Shown here piece after piece: positions 25,806-34,627 of a stretch of DNA of 64,000 nucleotides. The first letter of the stretch is position 1. Every line of letters starts with the position of its first letter. The stretch covers positions 1-64,000 of the forward strand of contig CAZRBG010000001.1 of the NCBI GenBank assembly GCA_964598225.1, read 5' to 3'. The position numbers and the translations under genes are program-made. Under the pieces are notes generated by a model. It was given only the letters and a program-made list of their open reading frames with translations. It searched no databases and was not told the DNA's origin. The DNA comes from SG8-4 sp964598225 (lineage in GTDB: Bacteria; Planctomycetota; Phycisphaerae; Sedimentisphaerales; Anaerobacaceae).

Positions 25806-27062
25806 TCATTCGGGAACTGTCTGTTCGATATACCGATCCAACAAACGGTTGATCTGTTCATCGGATGGATGTTCGGCCAGTGCCGCCTTCAGACCATGCC
25901 TGATCTCGGCGTCATCTTGGCCGTACATCATCGAAAAGACATAATTGTAGTGAACCTGAGGCCGATTGTCGCCCCGAGATATCGCTTTGGCGAGATTCTC
26001 AGCGGCGCCGGCATAATTCTTGGTCTTCATTTGCAAATCGGCCAGCGCTACGAGACCTTCGATGGATTTCGGATTTTTCTCGATTGCGGTTTTGTAGTAA
26101 GCTTCTGCCTCGGCAGGGCGACCCGTTTTGGCGGTAACATGACCGAGATACAAATCGGCCTTGGAGTCAGAAGGGTCTGCTTGCTTCATACCAATAAAAG
26201 CATCCTTAGCGGAAGTGAAGTCTCCGGCCTGGAAATAAGCCAGACCCAGCCGATAGTAATCCTCCGAGGAAGGATTTTTCAGCCCGGCGATTAGTCTGGC
26301 ATAACACCCGGCGGCTTCCTGCGGCATCTGTTCGGCTAAGTACAAATCGGCCAGCAAGCGGTCGATCTGGTTGCTCGAACCGCCATCGACATGTCGTGCA
26401 AATTCGAGGAGATCAAGCGCCTCCTGCCTCTGCCCCTGAACCGTAAAGGCTTTTGCCAGAGCAATGCGATATGCCGTCCTTTGAGGCGCGATCTTCAGCA
26501 ACTCCCGGTAGACACCAATAATGCCCGACCAGTTGTTTTGCTGATTGAAGACGTAGGCGAGTAATTCGAGTGCGGCGGAATCCCGCGGCTCGCGCCTCAA
26601 CTGATCTCGCAGGGCCGACTCAGCCTGAATCCACTGTTCGAGTTCTGTCATGCAGCGTGCGATCCAGATGTTATTCCGACCTTCGCCCGGCGCGAGCCTA
26701 GCAGCATTCAGGAAGGCTTCAATCGCCCCCTTGTATTGGCGTGCCTTGAAGCGAGCTCTGCCAAGAGATCGCCATATCTCGGCCGTGACGGCTTCCTTGT
26801 CGGTCCGGATCGCCTCTTCGTAGGCCGAAACGGCGTTATCCCATCGCTCGAGCTGCATATAACAGTGGCCCAAATTCGCATACGCGGCAAAGCTCGGTTC
26901 GTCGTCGATACTCAGTCGATAGTATTCGACGGCTTTGCTGTATTTGCCCTTTCCAAATGCCTCGTTGCCGAGCTCGATGTTGTCTTTGGCCGACACCATC
27001 ACTGGTAAACACGTTGAGCACACCAGGATGATCGTAATAGTTCTCGTAGTGAACATGACCAA
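25806..27062 (-). CDS. Periplasmic TPR protein of the TonB cluster
   Basis: The 418-residue protein has a signal peptide (TRTITIILVCSTCLPVMVSA) and then about ten tetratricopeptide-like repeats, such as GNEAFGKGKYSKAVEYYRLS, AYANLGHCYMQLERWDNAVS and YYRLGLAYFQAGDFTSAKDA. TPR proteins are the last member of many DUF3450-ExbB-ExbB-ExbD-TonB clusters, where they may scaffold the energising complex. A TTG start at 27062 is used because AAAGGA lies seven bases before it; an ATG two codons later has poor spacing. It follows tonB after a gap holding two hairpins, which may lower its expression relative to tonB. Confidence 0.85.
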   Translation of the reverse strand: MVMFTTRTITIILVCSTCLPVMVSAKDNIELGNEAFGKGKYSKAVEYYRLSIDDEPSFAAYANLGHCYMQLERWDNAVSAYEEAIRTDKEAVTAEIWRSLGRARFKARQYKGAIEAFLNAARLAPGEGRNNIWIARCMTELEQWIQAESALRDQLRREPRDSAALELLAYVFNQQNNWSGIIGVYRELLKIAPQRTAYRIALAKAFTVQGQRQEALDLLEFARHVDGGSSNQIDRLLADLYLAEQMPQEAAGCYARLIAGLKNPSSEDYYRLGLAYFQAGDFTSAKDAFIGMKQADPSDSKADLYLGHVTAKTGRPAEAEAYYKTAIEKNPKSIEGLVALADLQMKTKNYAGAAENLAKAISRGDNRPQVHYNYVFSMMYGQDDAEIRHGLKAALAEHPSDEQINRLLDRYIEQTVPE

Positions 27063-27077
27063 TCTCTAATCCTTTCA

Positions 27078-27115
27078 AGGGCGCGACGCCCTCCTTCGGG
27101 GATGGCCTAGCCATC
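27078..27115. repeat. Two perfect hairpins between tonB and the TPR gene
   Basis: AGGGCG-CGA-CGCCCT (27078-27092) and GATGGC-CTA-GCCATC (27101-27115) fill most of the 54-base gap between the tonB stop and the TPR start. Neither is followed by a T run, so they look like RNA processing or stabilising elements, or a repeat, not a simple terminator. Confidence 0.5.
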
Positions 27116-27116
27116 G

Positions 27117-27839
27117 CTACCGGGTGAACTTAAAGCTTACTTTCTGAAAGCACCAGCAGGGAACAGATTTGCCGTCCTTGATCGCCGGTTTGAAACGCCA
27201 CTGGCTGATTGCACGAATCGCTTCAGCGCCGAAACGCTCGTCTCCGTCTATATCGTTGATTTTGACGTCCTCGACGGTTCCTTCCACAGTCACGATGAAT
27301 CGAATCGTCACAACGGCCTCTAAGTCGCGACGACGCGCCCATCGAGGATATCGCGGCAGAGGACCAGCGATCTTTGCAGGCAAACGATCAACCTTCGACG
27401 CCGATGCCGGCTTCTTGGTGCTTCCTGCGGGCGCCCTTCTCTCGGGCTCCAGCAATGATACATCAGGCTTGCGTATGGGCAGGCCCGGCAACTGGAACAT
27501 CACGTCGTTTATACGGGCTGCCAAACGAGGAATGTCCTGTGAAGTCATATCCTCAGCTAGCTCAGACCGATCCTTATCCGCCTGTTGCTCGCCCAACTGT
27601 ACTATATCCGTTATAGTTTCGCGGCCGGCCGGCTCTACACTGGTCGGCTCGGGAGAATCCAGCGTAACGATTCGAATCGATTCATACTCTTGCGGATAGG
27701 CCGGCGAAGGCGTCGTTCTCGCCACGGCAAGAATGCCGAACAGGAGTATGTTAGCGGCAACGGCAACGACAATTGCCAAACAACTAAACGCGGTGATTTT
27801 TACCTTCGAGATTATCCTATTGTCATAACTCATACGCAT
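27117..27839 (-). CDS. tonB: TonB energy transducer
   Basis: TonB transmits proton-motive energy from ExbB/ExbD to the outer-membrane receptor. The 240 residues have one N-terminal transmembrane anchor (AFSCLAIVVAVAANILLFGILA), a disordered proline- and acid-rich periplasmic part, and the C-terminal TonB domain. In the C-terminal domain, RYPRWARRRDLEAVVTIRF and GAEAIRAISQWRFKPAI are diagnostic. The central region is short for a TonB. It starts six bases after exbD, as part of one operon. Confidence 0.9.
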   Translation of the reverse strand: MRMSYDNRIISKVKITAFSCLAIVVAVAANILLFGILAVARTTPSPAYPQEYESIRIVTLDSPEPTSVEPAGRETITDIVQLGEQQADKDRSELAEDMTSQDIPRLAARINDVMFQLPGLPIRKPDVSLLEPERRAPAGSTKKPASASKVDRLPAKIAGPLPRYPRWARRRDLEAVVTIRFIVTVEGTVEDVKINDIDGDERFGAEAIRAISQWRFKPAIKDGKSVPCWCFQKVSFKFTR

Positions 27840-27845
27840 GTGCCG

Positions 27846-28259
27846 CTATTCCTTTGCCGCCGTTGCCAATGCGACTTCACTTATACCGGCCGCACGAACC
27901 TCGTCCATTACGCGCACCACACGATCTACCGAAACAGCCTTGTCGGCCACGAGCACAACCGCCAGTCCGGGCTGCATTCTGAGTCTCTTCTGCAGGAGAG
28001 ACCGAATCGAAAGCAAGCCAACCCTCCGGCCATCGACGGTTATCCGGCCGTCAGTACCGATCGCCACGGGAATGTTCTCTCGCGGCAGCATTTCCGCCGC
28101 GCTGGATTGCGGCCTTTGGATGTCCAAACCCGTCTCAGAGACAAAGCTCGTAGTCACGACAAAGAAGATCAGCAGAATGAACACCATATCGATCAAGGGC
28201 GTCATTTGTACGTCGGTCTGTGCCGTAAGTGCTCTTTTGGAACGTACAGATCTGAACAT
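27846..28259 (-). CDS. exbD: Biopolymer transport protein ExbD
   Basis: The 137-residue protein has the ExbD/TolR layout: a short cytoplasmic start, one transmembrane helix with the functional aspartate in MTPLIDMVFILLIFFVV, and a periplasmic domain. ExbD works with ExbB as the proton-driven motor that energises TonB. The frame is open 34 codons further upstream, but this overlaps exbB and is not conserved. The ATG at 28259 has AAGG upstream and gives the normal start FRSVRSKRAL. It ends six bases before tonB. Confidence 0.93.
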   Translation of the reverse strand: MFRSVRSKRALTAQTDVQMTPLIDMVFILLIFFVVTTSFVSETGLDIQRPQSSAAEMLPRENIPVAIGTDGRITVDGRRVGLLSIRSLLQKRLRMQPGLAVVLVADKAVSVDRVVRVMDEVRAAGISEVALATAAKE

Positions 28260-28273
28260 TTTTGCCTTCCGAG

Positions 28274-28897
28274 CTACATCGCTCGTATACCATTGGACAA
28301 CAATTCGGCAGTGCCGTTTGCCGTATTTTTGCCGGATTTTGCCTGCATGAGATGAAACCACACATCCGTCTCATTGCGAATCAGGCGTACTCGACGACGA
28401 ATAATATGCTGGAAAAAGAAAACCGGTACGGCCGTCCAAAGTCCCGCCTGTGTCGTGATGAGAGCCTGGCCGATGCCACCGGCTAACAGCCGCGGCTGGC
28501 TTGTGCCATGCACCTGTATGACTTCAAAGCTCAGAAGCATGCCCAGCACAGTTCCCAAAAGACCAAGAAGAGGCAGAATAGCTGCGAACGTACCGACAAC
28601 CCGAAGACCGGTGCCGAGTCGCGCCGTCTGAGCTTTTATGTCGGCGCCCCGGAGACCGTTAACATTGCTGAGCGAATCCGGAAAGTCGGAATCCTGCGAT
28701 CGTGCCGGCGTCGGGGGGGCATTACAGGCCAGGCTCAATCCTGCGTGACTCATTTTATCGAGTTTCCTGAGCAGAGAACCGGCGAGAAGCCAGGTGCGTA
28801 ATGAGATGAACCATGCAAGCAGCGATACCCCCGCGATGACAAACATAACAGGGCCTCCTCTCGAAAACAGTTCAATGATCGGTTCAGTGAGCCTCAC
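28274..28897 (-). CDS. exbB: ExbB/MotA/TolQ proton channel protein (short form)
   Basis: The 207 residues contain the MotA/TolQ/ExbB channel domain: an N-terminal helix (GPVMFVIAGVSLLAWFISL) and the conserved segment GTGLRVVGTFAAILPLLGLLGTVLGMLLSFEVI, of which LLGLLGTVLGM is diagnostic. LLAGGIGQALITTQAGLWTAVP follows. Its first codon overlaps the stop of the TtpC-like gene (ATGA), indicating translational coupling. The cluster thus has two ExbB-type proteins, as in the Vibrio TonB2 systems. Confidence 0.92.
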   Translation of the reverse strand: MRLTEPIIELFSRGGPVMFVIAGVSLLAWFISLRTWLLAGSLLRKLDKMSHAGLSLACNAPPTPARSQDSDFPDSLSNVNGLRGADIKAQTARLGTGLRVVGTFAAILPLLGLLGTVLGMLLSFEVIQVHGTSQPRLLAGGIGQALITTQAGLWTAVPVFFFQHIIRRRVRLIRNETDVWFHLMQAKSGKNTANGTAELLSNGIRAM

Positions 28898-30411
28898 CGT
28901 TTTTCATCTCCCTCTGACGCAGATTGCGTTTGTTTCAAGATATTGGACAGACTTGCGGCGAATCTTTCGGCATCTGCGAGAAGCCCTTCGATCCTGCTGG
29001 ACAAGAAGCTGTAAGCCAGCAAGCCGGGTATCGCGATGATGAGGCCCGTCGCCGTAGTAGTAAGGGCTTCGGAAATGCCGCCGGCAAGCAATCTCGGTTT
29101 TCCTCCGCCGACAACGGTTATCATATCGAAAGTGGTAATGATGCCCGTAACCGTGCCGAGCAAACCAAGCATTGGGGCCACCGCCGACAACATGCGTATC
29201 GAAGGGAGAAATCTCTCGAATCTCGGCGATTCATGGAGAAAGGCCTCCTGAATGGCATCATCCAATACAGATGGAGGCCGGCGCCTTTGCGCCAGGCAGA
29301 CTTTGAGAATACGAGCAACAATGCCCTTTCTTTTTGCAGCCAGGCGTTCAGCGGCCTCAAAATCGCCTTTGCCGCACAATTCGAGAACCTCTTCACAGAA
29401 TTTTAATGAGTGCCGTCTTTCATACAACAAGAAGAAGAACCGTTCGATAACAAGCGCCGAAAGCCACAGACCGACTACGATCAGGGGGAACATGACGATG
29501 CCTCCGGATTCGAAACGTCCCCGGAGTGTCTTGCTCGAAAGATCGGTCGCAGCAGTCATGGTCCCTGTGGCATCGACTGGCAAATGATGAATCTTGTCGT
29601 AATTATCGGCTTCATTCATGGCGTTGACTATTGCTTTTTCCATATTCTCGCTGAGACCTTCATACCAGCGGAAGCCGCCTTGCTGATAAGGATCTGAAAT
29701 GGATAGGCCGGCACCTGATGTTCCCGGGACATGATAGGCAAACAGATTCAGGCCCACACGCAATAGCCGAGCGCGTTGGGAGCGCCCCTCAGGGTCCAGA
29801 ATATCATCGGCGTAGATCGCCGCGGTCCGGCTTTCATCCAGGAGTGACTGTATAAGCTCAAACACAGATGAAATCATTACGTTATATTCGTCTCGTTCGA
29901 CGGTGTCATTGAGGATTGACAATCGTTGTCGTTGGTCTTTGCGATACTCGGACGTTGGCAATACAGATAGCAGCTCGCCAACTTCCATTCCTATGTCCCG
30001 GCAAATCGACGTGATCCTATCGAGGTCTTCCTGGAACGCCGTTCGCTCGGTCCAGAGCGTTTCCCGCTGCTTGCGAACACTTCGCAGAGTACCCTGTTTT
30101 TGGGAGATCGCGATTTTGCGCTCCACAATCTCATCGGACATTATCCTGTTTTCTTCACGAAGTCCCTGCAATTGATCTTTCCTGGCCTGGAGTTCCCTTC
30201 GAATTCTTGCCTTCTCAGCCTCAAGTTCGTGTTCGGCCTGTTCTATCGCCGCTTTGAGCCGGCCTTCGAAACCCGGTGACTCCGATGAGAAAGAGGGTGC
30301 GTGTGCTGAGATGATTATAAAAAACGAAACCAGAACCGTCCTCAAAGATGCGGCGTGATTTCTCATGATACGATTGGTGGGGCCTTGCAGCGTTTGTTTA
30401 AGGAGAAGCAT
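28894..30411 (-). CDS. TtpC-like long ExbB/TolQ protein with periplasmic coiled coil
   Basis: The 505-residue product has a signal or anchor sequence (LRTVLVSFFIIISAHA), a long coiled coil with alternating charges (residues about 55-180), and then a MotA/TolQ/ExbB channel domain from about 290 (VVGLWLSALVIERFFFLLY; MLSAVAPMLGLLGTVTGIIT; LLAGGISEALTTTATGL). This architecture is that of TtpC, needed with ExbB2/ExbD2/TonB2 in vibrios for iron uptake. I keep the start at 30411 because AAGGAGG lies six bases upstream and the gene overlaps the DUF3450 stop by 14 bases. The ATG at 30366 lacks a ribosome site. Confidence 0.88.
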   Translation of the reverse strand: MLLLKQTLQGPTNRIMRNHAASLRTVLVSFFIIISAHAPSFSSESPGFEGRLKAAIEQAEHELEAEKARIRRELQARKDQLQGLREENRIMSDEIVERKIAISQKQGTLRSVRKQRETLWTERTAFQEDLDRITSICRDIGMEVGELLSVLPTSEYRKDQRQRLSILNDTVERDEYNVMISSVFELIQSLLDESRTAAIYADDILDPEGRSQRARLLRVGLNLFAYHVPGTSGAGLSISDPYQQGGFRWYEGLSENMEKAIVNAMNEADNYDKIHHLPVDATGTMTAATDLSSKTLRGRFESGGIVMFPLIVVGLWLSALVIERFFFLLYERRHSLKFCEEVLELCGKGDFEAAERLAAKRKGIVARILKVCLAQRRRPPSVLDDAIQEAFLHESPRFERFLPSIRMLSAVAPMLGLLGTVTGIITTFDMITVVGGGKPRLLAGGISEALTTTATGLIIAIPGLLAYSFLSSRIEGLLADAERFAASLSNILKQTQSASEGDEKR

Positions 30412-31327
30412 CGACGGCCTCCTTGATCGAGCTTCTGGGCCACAATACGATCGGCAGCGTCACTAATTTCGGACCTTGGCGGCGGTCGAGAATCTCCACA
30501 GCGTTGCGTATTTGAGACGACTGCTGAGCGTCGGTGATGAAGACCCATTCACTTTCATCCGGAAACGATAACCACATCGCCGTCTGCCCGCCGTCTTCTG
30601 TGACATAGCCGAGAATCTTCTGGCCCACCCGAAAGTACCTTGCATGAGGGGCAGCATCTTCCATAGCCTTGGCCCGCGCCGAATAGGTCTCCGACGACCG
30701 TGCGAGCCGCAGTTCCTCCTGGCCGTAGTTCCAGACCTGAGCCAAACGATCGGCCACAGAAGCGGTAGTCACATCATTGACGTCGACGCCGATGCCCTCC
30801 AATCTGGCGATTCGTTCCTGCTGCTTGTACGGAATCCCCTTTTCAATAGCAGTTCTTTGCTTAGCAAGAAACGGCTCGATATGCTCGTTGATAGTTTTTT
30901 CAAGAGATGATCTCGATTCAAGCTGTTTCTTGAGATCCTTCACCTCCGCCCCATACTTTTGGATCTGTCGATCCATCTCGGCCTCCTGCCGACGAATTTC
31001 TTCAAGCTCATCGCGCAATATCCTGCGATTCTCGCGTGCCTTCTGTATCCGCCTCTCGTATTCGGCCTTCTGCGTGTAATACGCCGAACGCTCCTGCCGT
31101 AGCTGGCGAATCAGTTCCTCCAGGCGCTGAGATAATTCCTCATGCGTCTTTGCCTCACCGGGTTGGTTGGGATCAACGGCCTCAGAGGCGGCCGGAACCC
31201 AACAAGAAAATGCCGCAAGTATCGGCAGACAGAGACAGAAGGCCCACTTTAACAGTGGACCTTCCCGTCTTACACACTCAATTGGAAGCGCTTCAGGACT
31301 ATTGAAATCTCTGGACAAATCCTGCAT
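30398..31327 (-). CDS. DUF3450 periplasmic coiled-coil protein
   Basis: This 309-residue protein has an N-terminal membrane segment (LLKWAFCLCLPILAAFSCWV), a long coiled coil (residues about 60-150, LEELIRQLRQERSAYYTQKA onward) and a globular tail with PHARYFRVGQKILGYVTEDG and LPIVLWPRSSIKEA. The layout matches DUF3450, normally encoded just before a TtpC-like ExbB in TonB clusters and probably part of the complex. The ATG at 31327 has GGAG nine bases upstream and gives a 28-base overlap with the receptor gene. An earlier ATG at 31342 or 31423 would lie deeper inside the receptor gene. Confidence 0.82.
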   Translation of the reverse strand: MQDLSRDFNSPEALPIECVRREGPLLKWAFCLCLPILAAFSCWVPAASEAVDPNQPGEAKTHEELSQRLEELIRQLRQERSAYYTQKAEYERRIQKARENRRILRDELEEIRRQEAEMDRQIQKYGAEVKDLKKQLESRSSLEKTINEHIEPFLAKQRTAIEKGIPYKQQERIARLEGIGVDVNDVTTASVADRLAQVWNYGQEELRLARSSETYSARAKAMEDAAPHARYFRVGQKILGYVTEDGGQTAMWLSFPDESEWVFITDAQQSSQIRNAVEILDRRQGPKLVTLPIVLWPRSSIKEAVDASP

Positions 31328-33287
31328 AGAATAGGGCTCCATCGTGCGGATATCCGGCAACAGTTGAATACTCGTCGTCGGTGATGTTTTCGCCGCGAAC
31401 GAAAAACTCGGTGTTCTTGTCATGTCTGTATGTCACCTGAGCACCCAAGTCCACGAAGTCGCCGAGAGGCGCCGGCATCCCGGTCGCAGTATAGCGTTCG
31501 TTCTCATAGCTGGAGAGATGTTTGGCAAACAACAGAAACTCAAATTTATCGACTACGTACGAAGTACCTCCACCGACGACGACCTCGGGAATTTCATCAT
31601 CTGTCTCCCAGTCTCCGGAGACGGTCCGTTTAGTCTTCATGGTAGTCACGTTGCCGAAAAATTGCAAGCCGTTCTCGAAGCGGTTCGTACGAACCGCTAC
31701 TTCAACGCCATAATTCCTGCGGTCATCTTCCTCAAATACTGCAATATCATCGCCGTTAACTTCGACGGTTGTTCCTGTAAGCAGCGCCGCATTTTCCTGC
31801 CGGACGAAAAAACCCGTCAGGCTGGCTACACCGAAACGGTCGATGTGCTTTCTGACACCCAGATCGAACTTGTACCGGTCTTCTGTATCCGGCTTGTCTC
31901 CATCCATTGTAAGCCTGCCCGGATGGCCTCCAATCTGGCCCCACGCGGTATTTCCAAACAGTGATACCTTTGGCGTAAGTTCGTACGATGCCCCGAGGTT
32001 GATCCCATGTAGGGGATCGCCCCAGTCATCCTCTATAGGATCGGCACGATCCGGCCCGCGACCGCCCACAGGGCTGCCTTCAACGTTAATACCGCCGAAC
32101 TCCCGGATATGCTCTCTAGTATAGCGATAGCCTATGCTTGTGTCAAGTTTGCCGAAATCATGATCGTCGGCGACCATCCCGGAATACGTGCGTATATCTC
32201 CCGGACGGCCCACGTAGAAGCGTTTGCCCGTAGGACTCACCCAGCGATTGAACAAACCGCTTACACGCAGTGTGTTATCCTCCGTTAATTCCTGGCTGTG
32301 GATAACGGTGGTCCCGTATTCATAATCCTCTTCCAGCCAGTCAGCACTCCCCGGTCGGTGCCCGTCAAAACGCCGTCCGCCATAATTGCCAATCAACTCG
32401 GTCGCACGGCCATCATGGGGTTCATGCCTGATTTTGGCAACTGTCACATAAGTATTCATAGGATCGAAGCTGTCCTCCCGTGTCTGTAAGCGAACGGAAG
32501 CCGGGGGTTCGGCGAGCTTAAGCTCACGATCTCCAACAAGGCCGAAATTAACCCATGAAAACGTCACATCTTCGGCAAGGGCACACTCGAACCGACCGTA
32601 GAGATTCGTCATGTTCTCTCTCGCATTCATGTCGGTTGAGCCGTCGGTATGATAATAACCTGCGCTGACTCCGTAATTGTAGCTGTCGGCGGCATCGCCG
32701 TGAGTAATATTGCCGCGAAAGGTGTTGTGTGTGCCGTACAGAGATTCGAGCTGTGTTTCCTCTTGCTGATAGGAACGCGGTATAAGATTTACCATACCGG
32801 TTATGCCTCCTGGCCCGAGAAGAAGGGCGCTGCTGGAGCGAACCACCTCAATTCTGTCGAAATTCGCGGCGCTCATGTAATAATTGATCTCGTGGAACTC
32901 TCTGAACCAGGCCCCGTCGATCAGATAGCCCGGATAGGGATACCTTTGTCCGCGGACGGAAAAGAAGCTTTTGACCTTCCGCCCTCGTGTTTCCGTCCAC
33001 GCGCCGGGAACATAATTCAAAGCGTCCACGATCGAATAGGCGTGCATCTGCTCGATGTCCTGCAGTCCGACCACGCTCGTTGCCGTCTCCAGCCCCGGAG
33101 ATTCGGTAAATGGCCGCTCGATGAGGTCTCTTTCAGGCAGAGTCGTGTATTCGAAATAGCCCGGCGAAGTAACGGTCACTTCCGGCAATACATAACTCTC
33201 GGAACTGTTTGGATCTGCGGACATATCCGCCGAGGCCAACGGCACGACAAGAAATAAGCCCACAAAAATCGACACTCGTAATATCAT
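31299..33287 (-). CDS. TonB-dependent outer-membrane receptor
   Basis: The 662-residue protein begins with a signal peptide (ILRVSIFVGLFLVVPLASA). It then shows a plug domain (LPEVTVTSPG near the TonB box position; VVGLQDIEQMHAYSIVDALNYVPG; FSVRGQ; VVRSSSALLLGPGGITGMVN) and a 22-strand-type beta-barrel ending in an aromatic residue (FYAGFVQRFQ). It is therefore an active importer at the outer membrane, energised by the ExbB/ExbD/TonB genes that follow. The ligand is not evident: no siderophore or sugar genes adjoin. The ATG at 33287 has GGAG eight bases before it; the frame's first ATG lies within that site. Nothing indicates a cobalamin riboswitch upstream. Confidence 0.94.
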   Translation of the reverse strand: MILRVSIFVGLFLVVPLASADMSADPNSSESYVLPEVTVTSPGYFEYTTLPERDLIERPFTESPGLETATSVVGLQDIEQMHAYSIVDALNYVPGAWTETRGRKVKSFFSVRGQRYPYPGYLIDGAWFREFHEINYYMSAANFDRIEVVRSSSALLLGPGGITGMVNLIPRSYQQEETQLESLYGTHNTFRGNITHGDAADSYNYGVSAGYYHTDGSTDMNARENMTNLYGRFECALAEDVTFSWVNFGLVGDRELKLAEPPASVRLQTREDSFDPMNTYVTVAKIRHEPHDGRATELIGNYGGRRFDGHRPGSADWLEEDYEYGTTVIHSQELTEDNTLRVSGLFNRWVSPTGKRFYVGRPGDIRTYSGMVADDHDFGKLDTSIGYRYTREHIREFGGINVEGSPVGGRGPDRADPIEDDWGDPLHGINLGASYELTPKVSLFGNTAWGQIGGHPGRLTMDGDKPDTEDRYKFDLGVRKHIDRFGVASLTGFFVRQENAALLTGTTVEVNGDDIAVFEEDDRRNYGVEVAVRTNRFENGLQFFGNVTTMKTKRTVSGDWETDDEIPEVVVGGGTSYVVDKFEFLLFAKHLSSYENERYTATGMPAPLGDFVDLGAQVTYRHDKNTEFFVRGENITDDEYSTVAGYPHDGALFYAGFVQRFQ

Positions 33288-33605
33288 AATCTTTCTCCAT
33301 CGCAAATTGCCTGTAATTCGAGACTAACCGTTTCAAATACCATTACGTATCATGAACCTCAAAAGGGACAACTCACCTTGAAAAAAAGCGGATGAATTTT
33401 AGGAGTCTCCCGGCGTTTGCGGCACGCCATGTCCCGAAACATGTCTGTGGAAACCGGCGAATCGGTCTGCGACCATCGCGTGCAACATTTGGTTATGGAG
33501 GATTCATTTGCTATGCTTTTATTTAGGAGGACGGAGAAAGACTACGTGGCCGCCGCCTGCACTTTCGCTATGTGTGGACGGTGTGCATAATGAGGAGTCG
33601 ATCTA
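33288..33605. other. Divergent intergenic region, receptor and pseudopilin
   Basis: This 318-base gap lies between the minus-strand receptor and the plus-strand pseudopilin and must hold both promoters. On the plus strand an unrecognised reading frame of about 50 codons (ATG near 33429, stop TAA 33588-33590) contains VCDHRVQHL and TFAMCGRCA and ends 15 bases before the pseudopilin ATG. It may be chance. No riboswitch that I can recognise is present. Confidence 0.35.
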
Positions 33606-34043
33606 ATGACTCGCAGGGGAGGTCTTGCGCTGGCGGAGGTTCTGGTGCTCGTAGTGCTTGCGGGCATTATGGCGTCGCTCATTATCCCTCACGTCTCGGG
33701 AGTGCGGGCGGAAAGCAGAACGGCTACTCTGGCCACCGAGCTTCTCAGGATGCGCAACCGTATCGAGTCGTACAAAAGCCACCATAACGGCATGCTTCCC
33801 GCAGCGACGGGCGAATGCTTCGCCGACTTTCTGTGCAGAATGGCAAAGAAGACCAACGCCGAAGGCGACAGCGGCATCGAATTCGGCCCGTACATATTGA
33901 AACTCCCGGTTAATCCCTTCAACAATCTGACGAAAGTCCGTATAGACGGCGCCGTATCCGGAGCAAACATCGCCGGCTGGAGATTCGACACCAAAACCGG
34001 CGCCTTCCAGGCCGACGACTCACCCGAACACGCCATGTTCTGA
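33606..34043 (+). CDS. GspG-like type II secretion/type IV pseudopilin
   Basis: This protein of 145 residues starts with a prepilin leader: RRGG-LALAEVLVLVVLAG, with the conserved Glu at position 5 after the cleavage site and a hydrophobic helix. A GspG-like body follows (ELLRMRNRIESYKSHHNGML, YILKLPVNPFNN, GWRFDTKTGAFQADD). PVNPFNN and WRFDTKTG are shared by planctomycete GspG-type proteins. GAGGAG lies about ten bases before the ATG. It is a single gene with no other secretion gene close by, so it probably works with machinery encoded elsewhere. Confidence 0.82.
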   Translation: MTRRGGLALAEVLVLVVLAGIMASLIIPHVSGVRAESRTATLATELLRMRNRIESYKSHHNGMLPAATGECFADFLCRMAKKTNAEGDSGIEFGPYILKLPVNPFNNLTKVRIDGAVSGANIAGWRFDTKTGAFQADDSPEHAMF

Positions 34044-34101
34044 CAGCACTGGGTTAATAGTCTTTGACTTGGCTTTGGGGTTCGGTTAAGTTTCATCGGC
34101 T

Positions 34102-34596
34102 ATGAAAAGACTGCTTACATCCTGTTTTGGGCTTGGGTGGTTGCCGGCGGCGCCGGGGACGTGGGGGTCGCTGCCGGCGGCGATTGTCTTCGGGGTGATG
34201 TGTCACTTTCGCACATCGCCTGCGATTGTCTCGGTCGTAATGGCGGCTCTGATTCTGGCCGGCTCGGTCGTTTGCGTCAAGTTCGCACCAGCTACTATGG
34301 CCGCTACGGGAAAGTACGATCCCGGCGAAGTTGTCGCAGATGAATTAGCGGGCCAGGCTGTGACGTTTTTAGCCAGTCCGTTCCTGGCGCTCGGATCGGC
34401 CACTGCCGGGCAGGTGTGGACAGTTACGGCGGCGGGATTCGTCCTGTTTAGAGTTTTCGATATCGCAAAACCCTGGCCTATACGCAAATTCGAGAAGTTT
34501 CCCGAAAGCTGGGGAATCCTGGCCGACGATCTGGTCGCGGGCCTTTTTGCCTGGACTGTTTTGCAGATTTGCATAAAATTGTTCATCGCTCGATAA
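34102..34596 (+). CDS. pgpA: Phosphatidylglycerophosphatase A
   Basis: PgpA dephosphorylates phosphatidylglycerophosphate, the last step of phosphatidylglycerol synthesis. The 164-residue membrane protein has WLPAAPGTWGSLPAA near the start, the acidic motif DPGEVVADELAGQAVTF, and RVFDIAKPWPIRKFEK followed by WGILADDLVAGLFAW. All are PgpA hallmarks. It lies 31 bases before the kinase-like membrane protein. Phospholipid enzymes pgpA here and cdsA 6 kb on belong to the same pathway. Confidence 0.93.
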   Translation: MKRLLTSCFGLGWLPAAPGTWGSLPAAIVFGVMCHFRTSPAIVSVVMAALILAGSVVCVKFAPATMAATGKYDPGEVVADELAGQAVTFLASPFLALGSATAGQVWTVTAAGFVLFRVFDIAKPWPIRKFEKFPESWGILADDLVAGLFAWTVLQICIKLFIAR

Positions 34597-34627
34597 TTAC
34601 CGTCCCGGTTAATGATTAAAGGCAAGG

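Noticed and set aside
33288..33600. Possible cobalamin or other riboswitch before the TonB receptor
   Set aside because: The B12-box pattern (GCCACTG) and other familiar riboswitch cores are not present on the minus strand.
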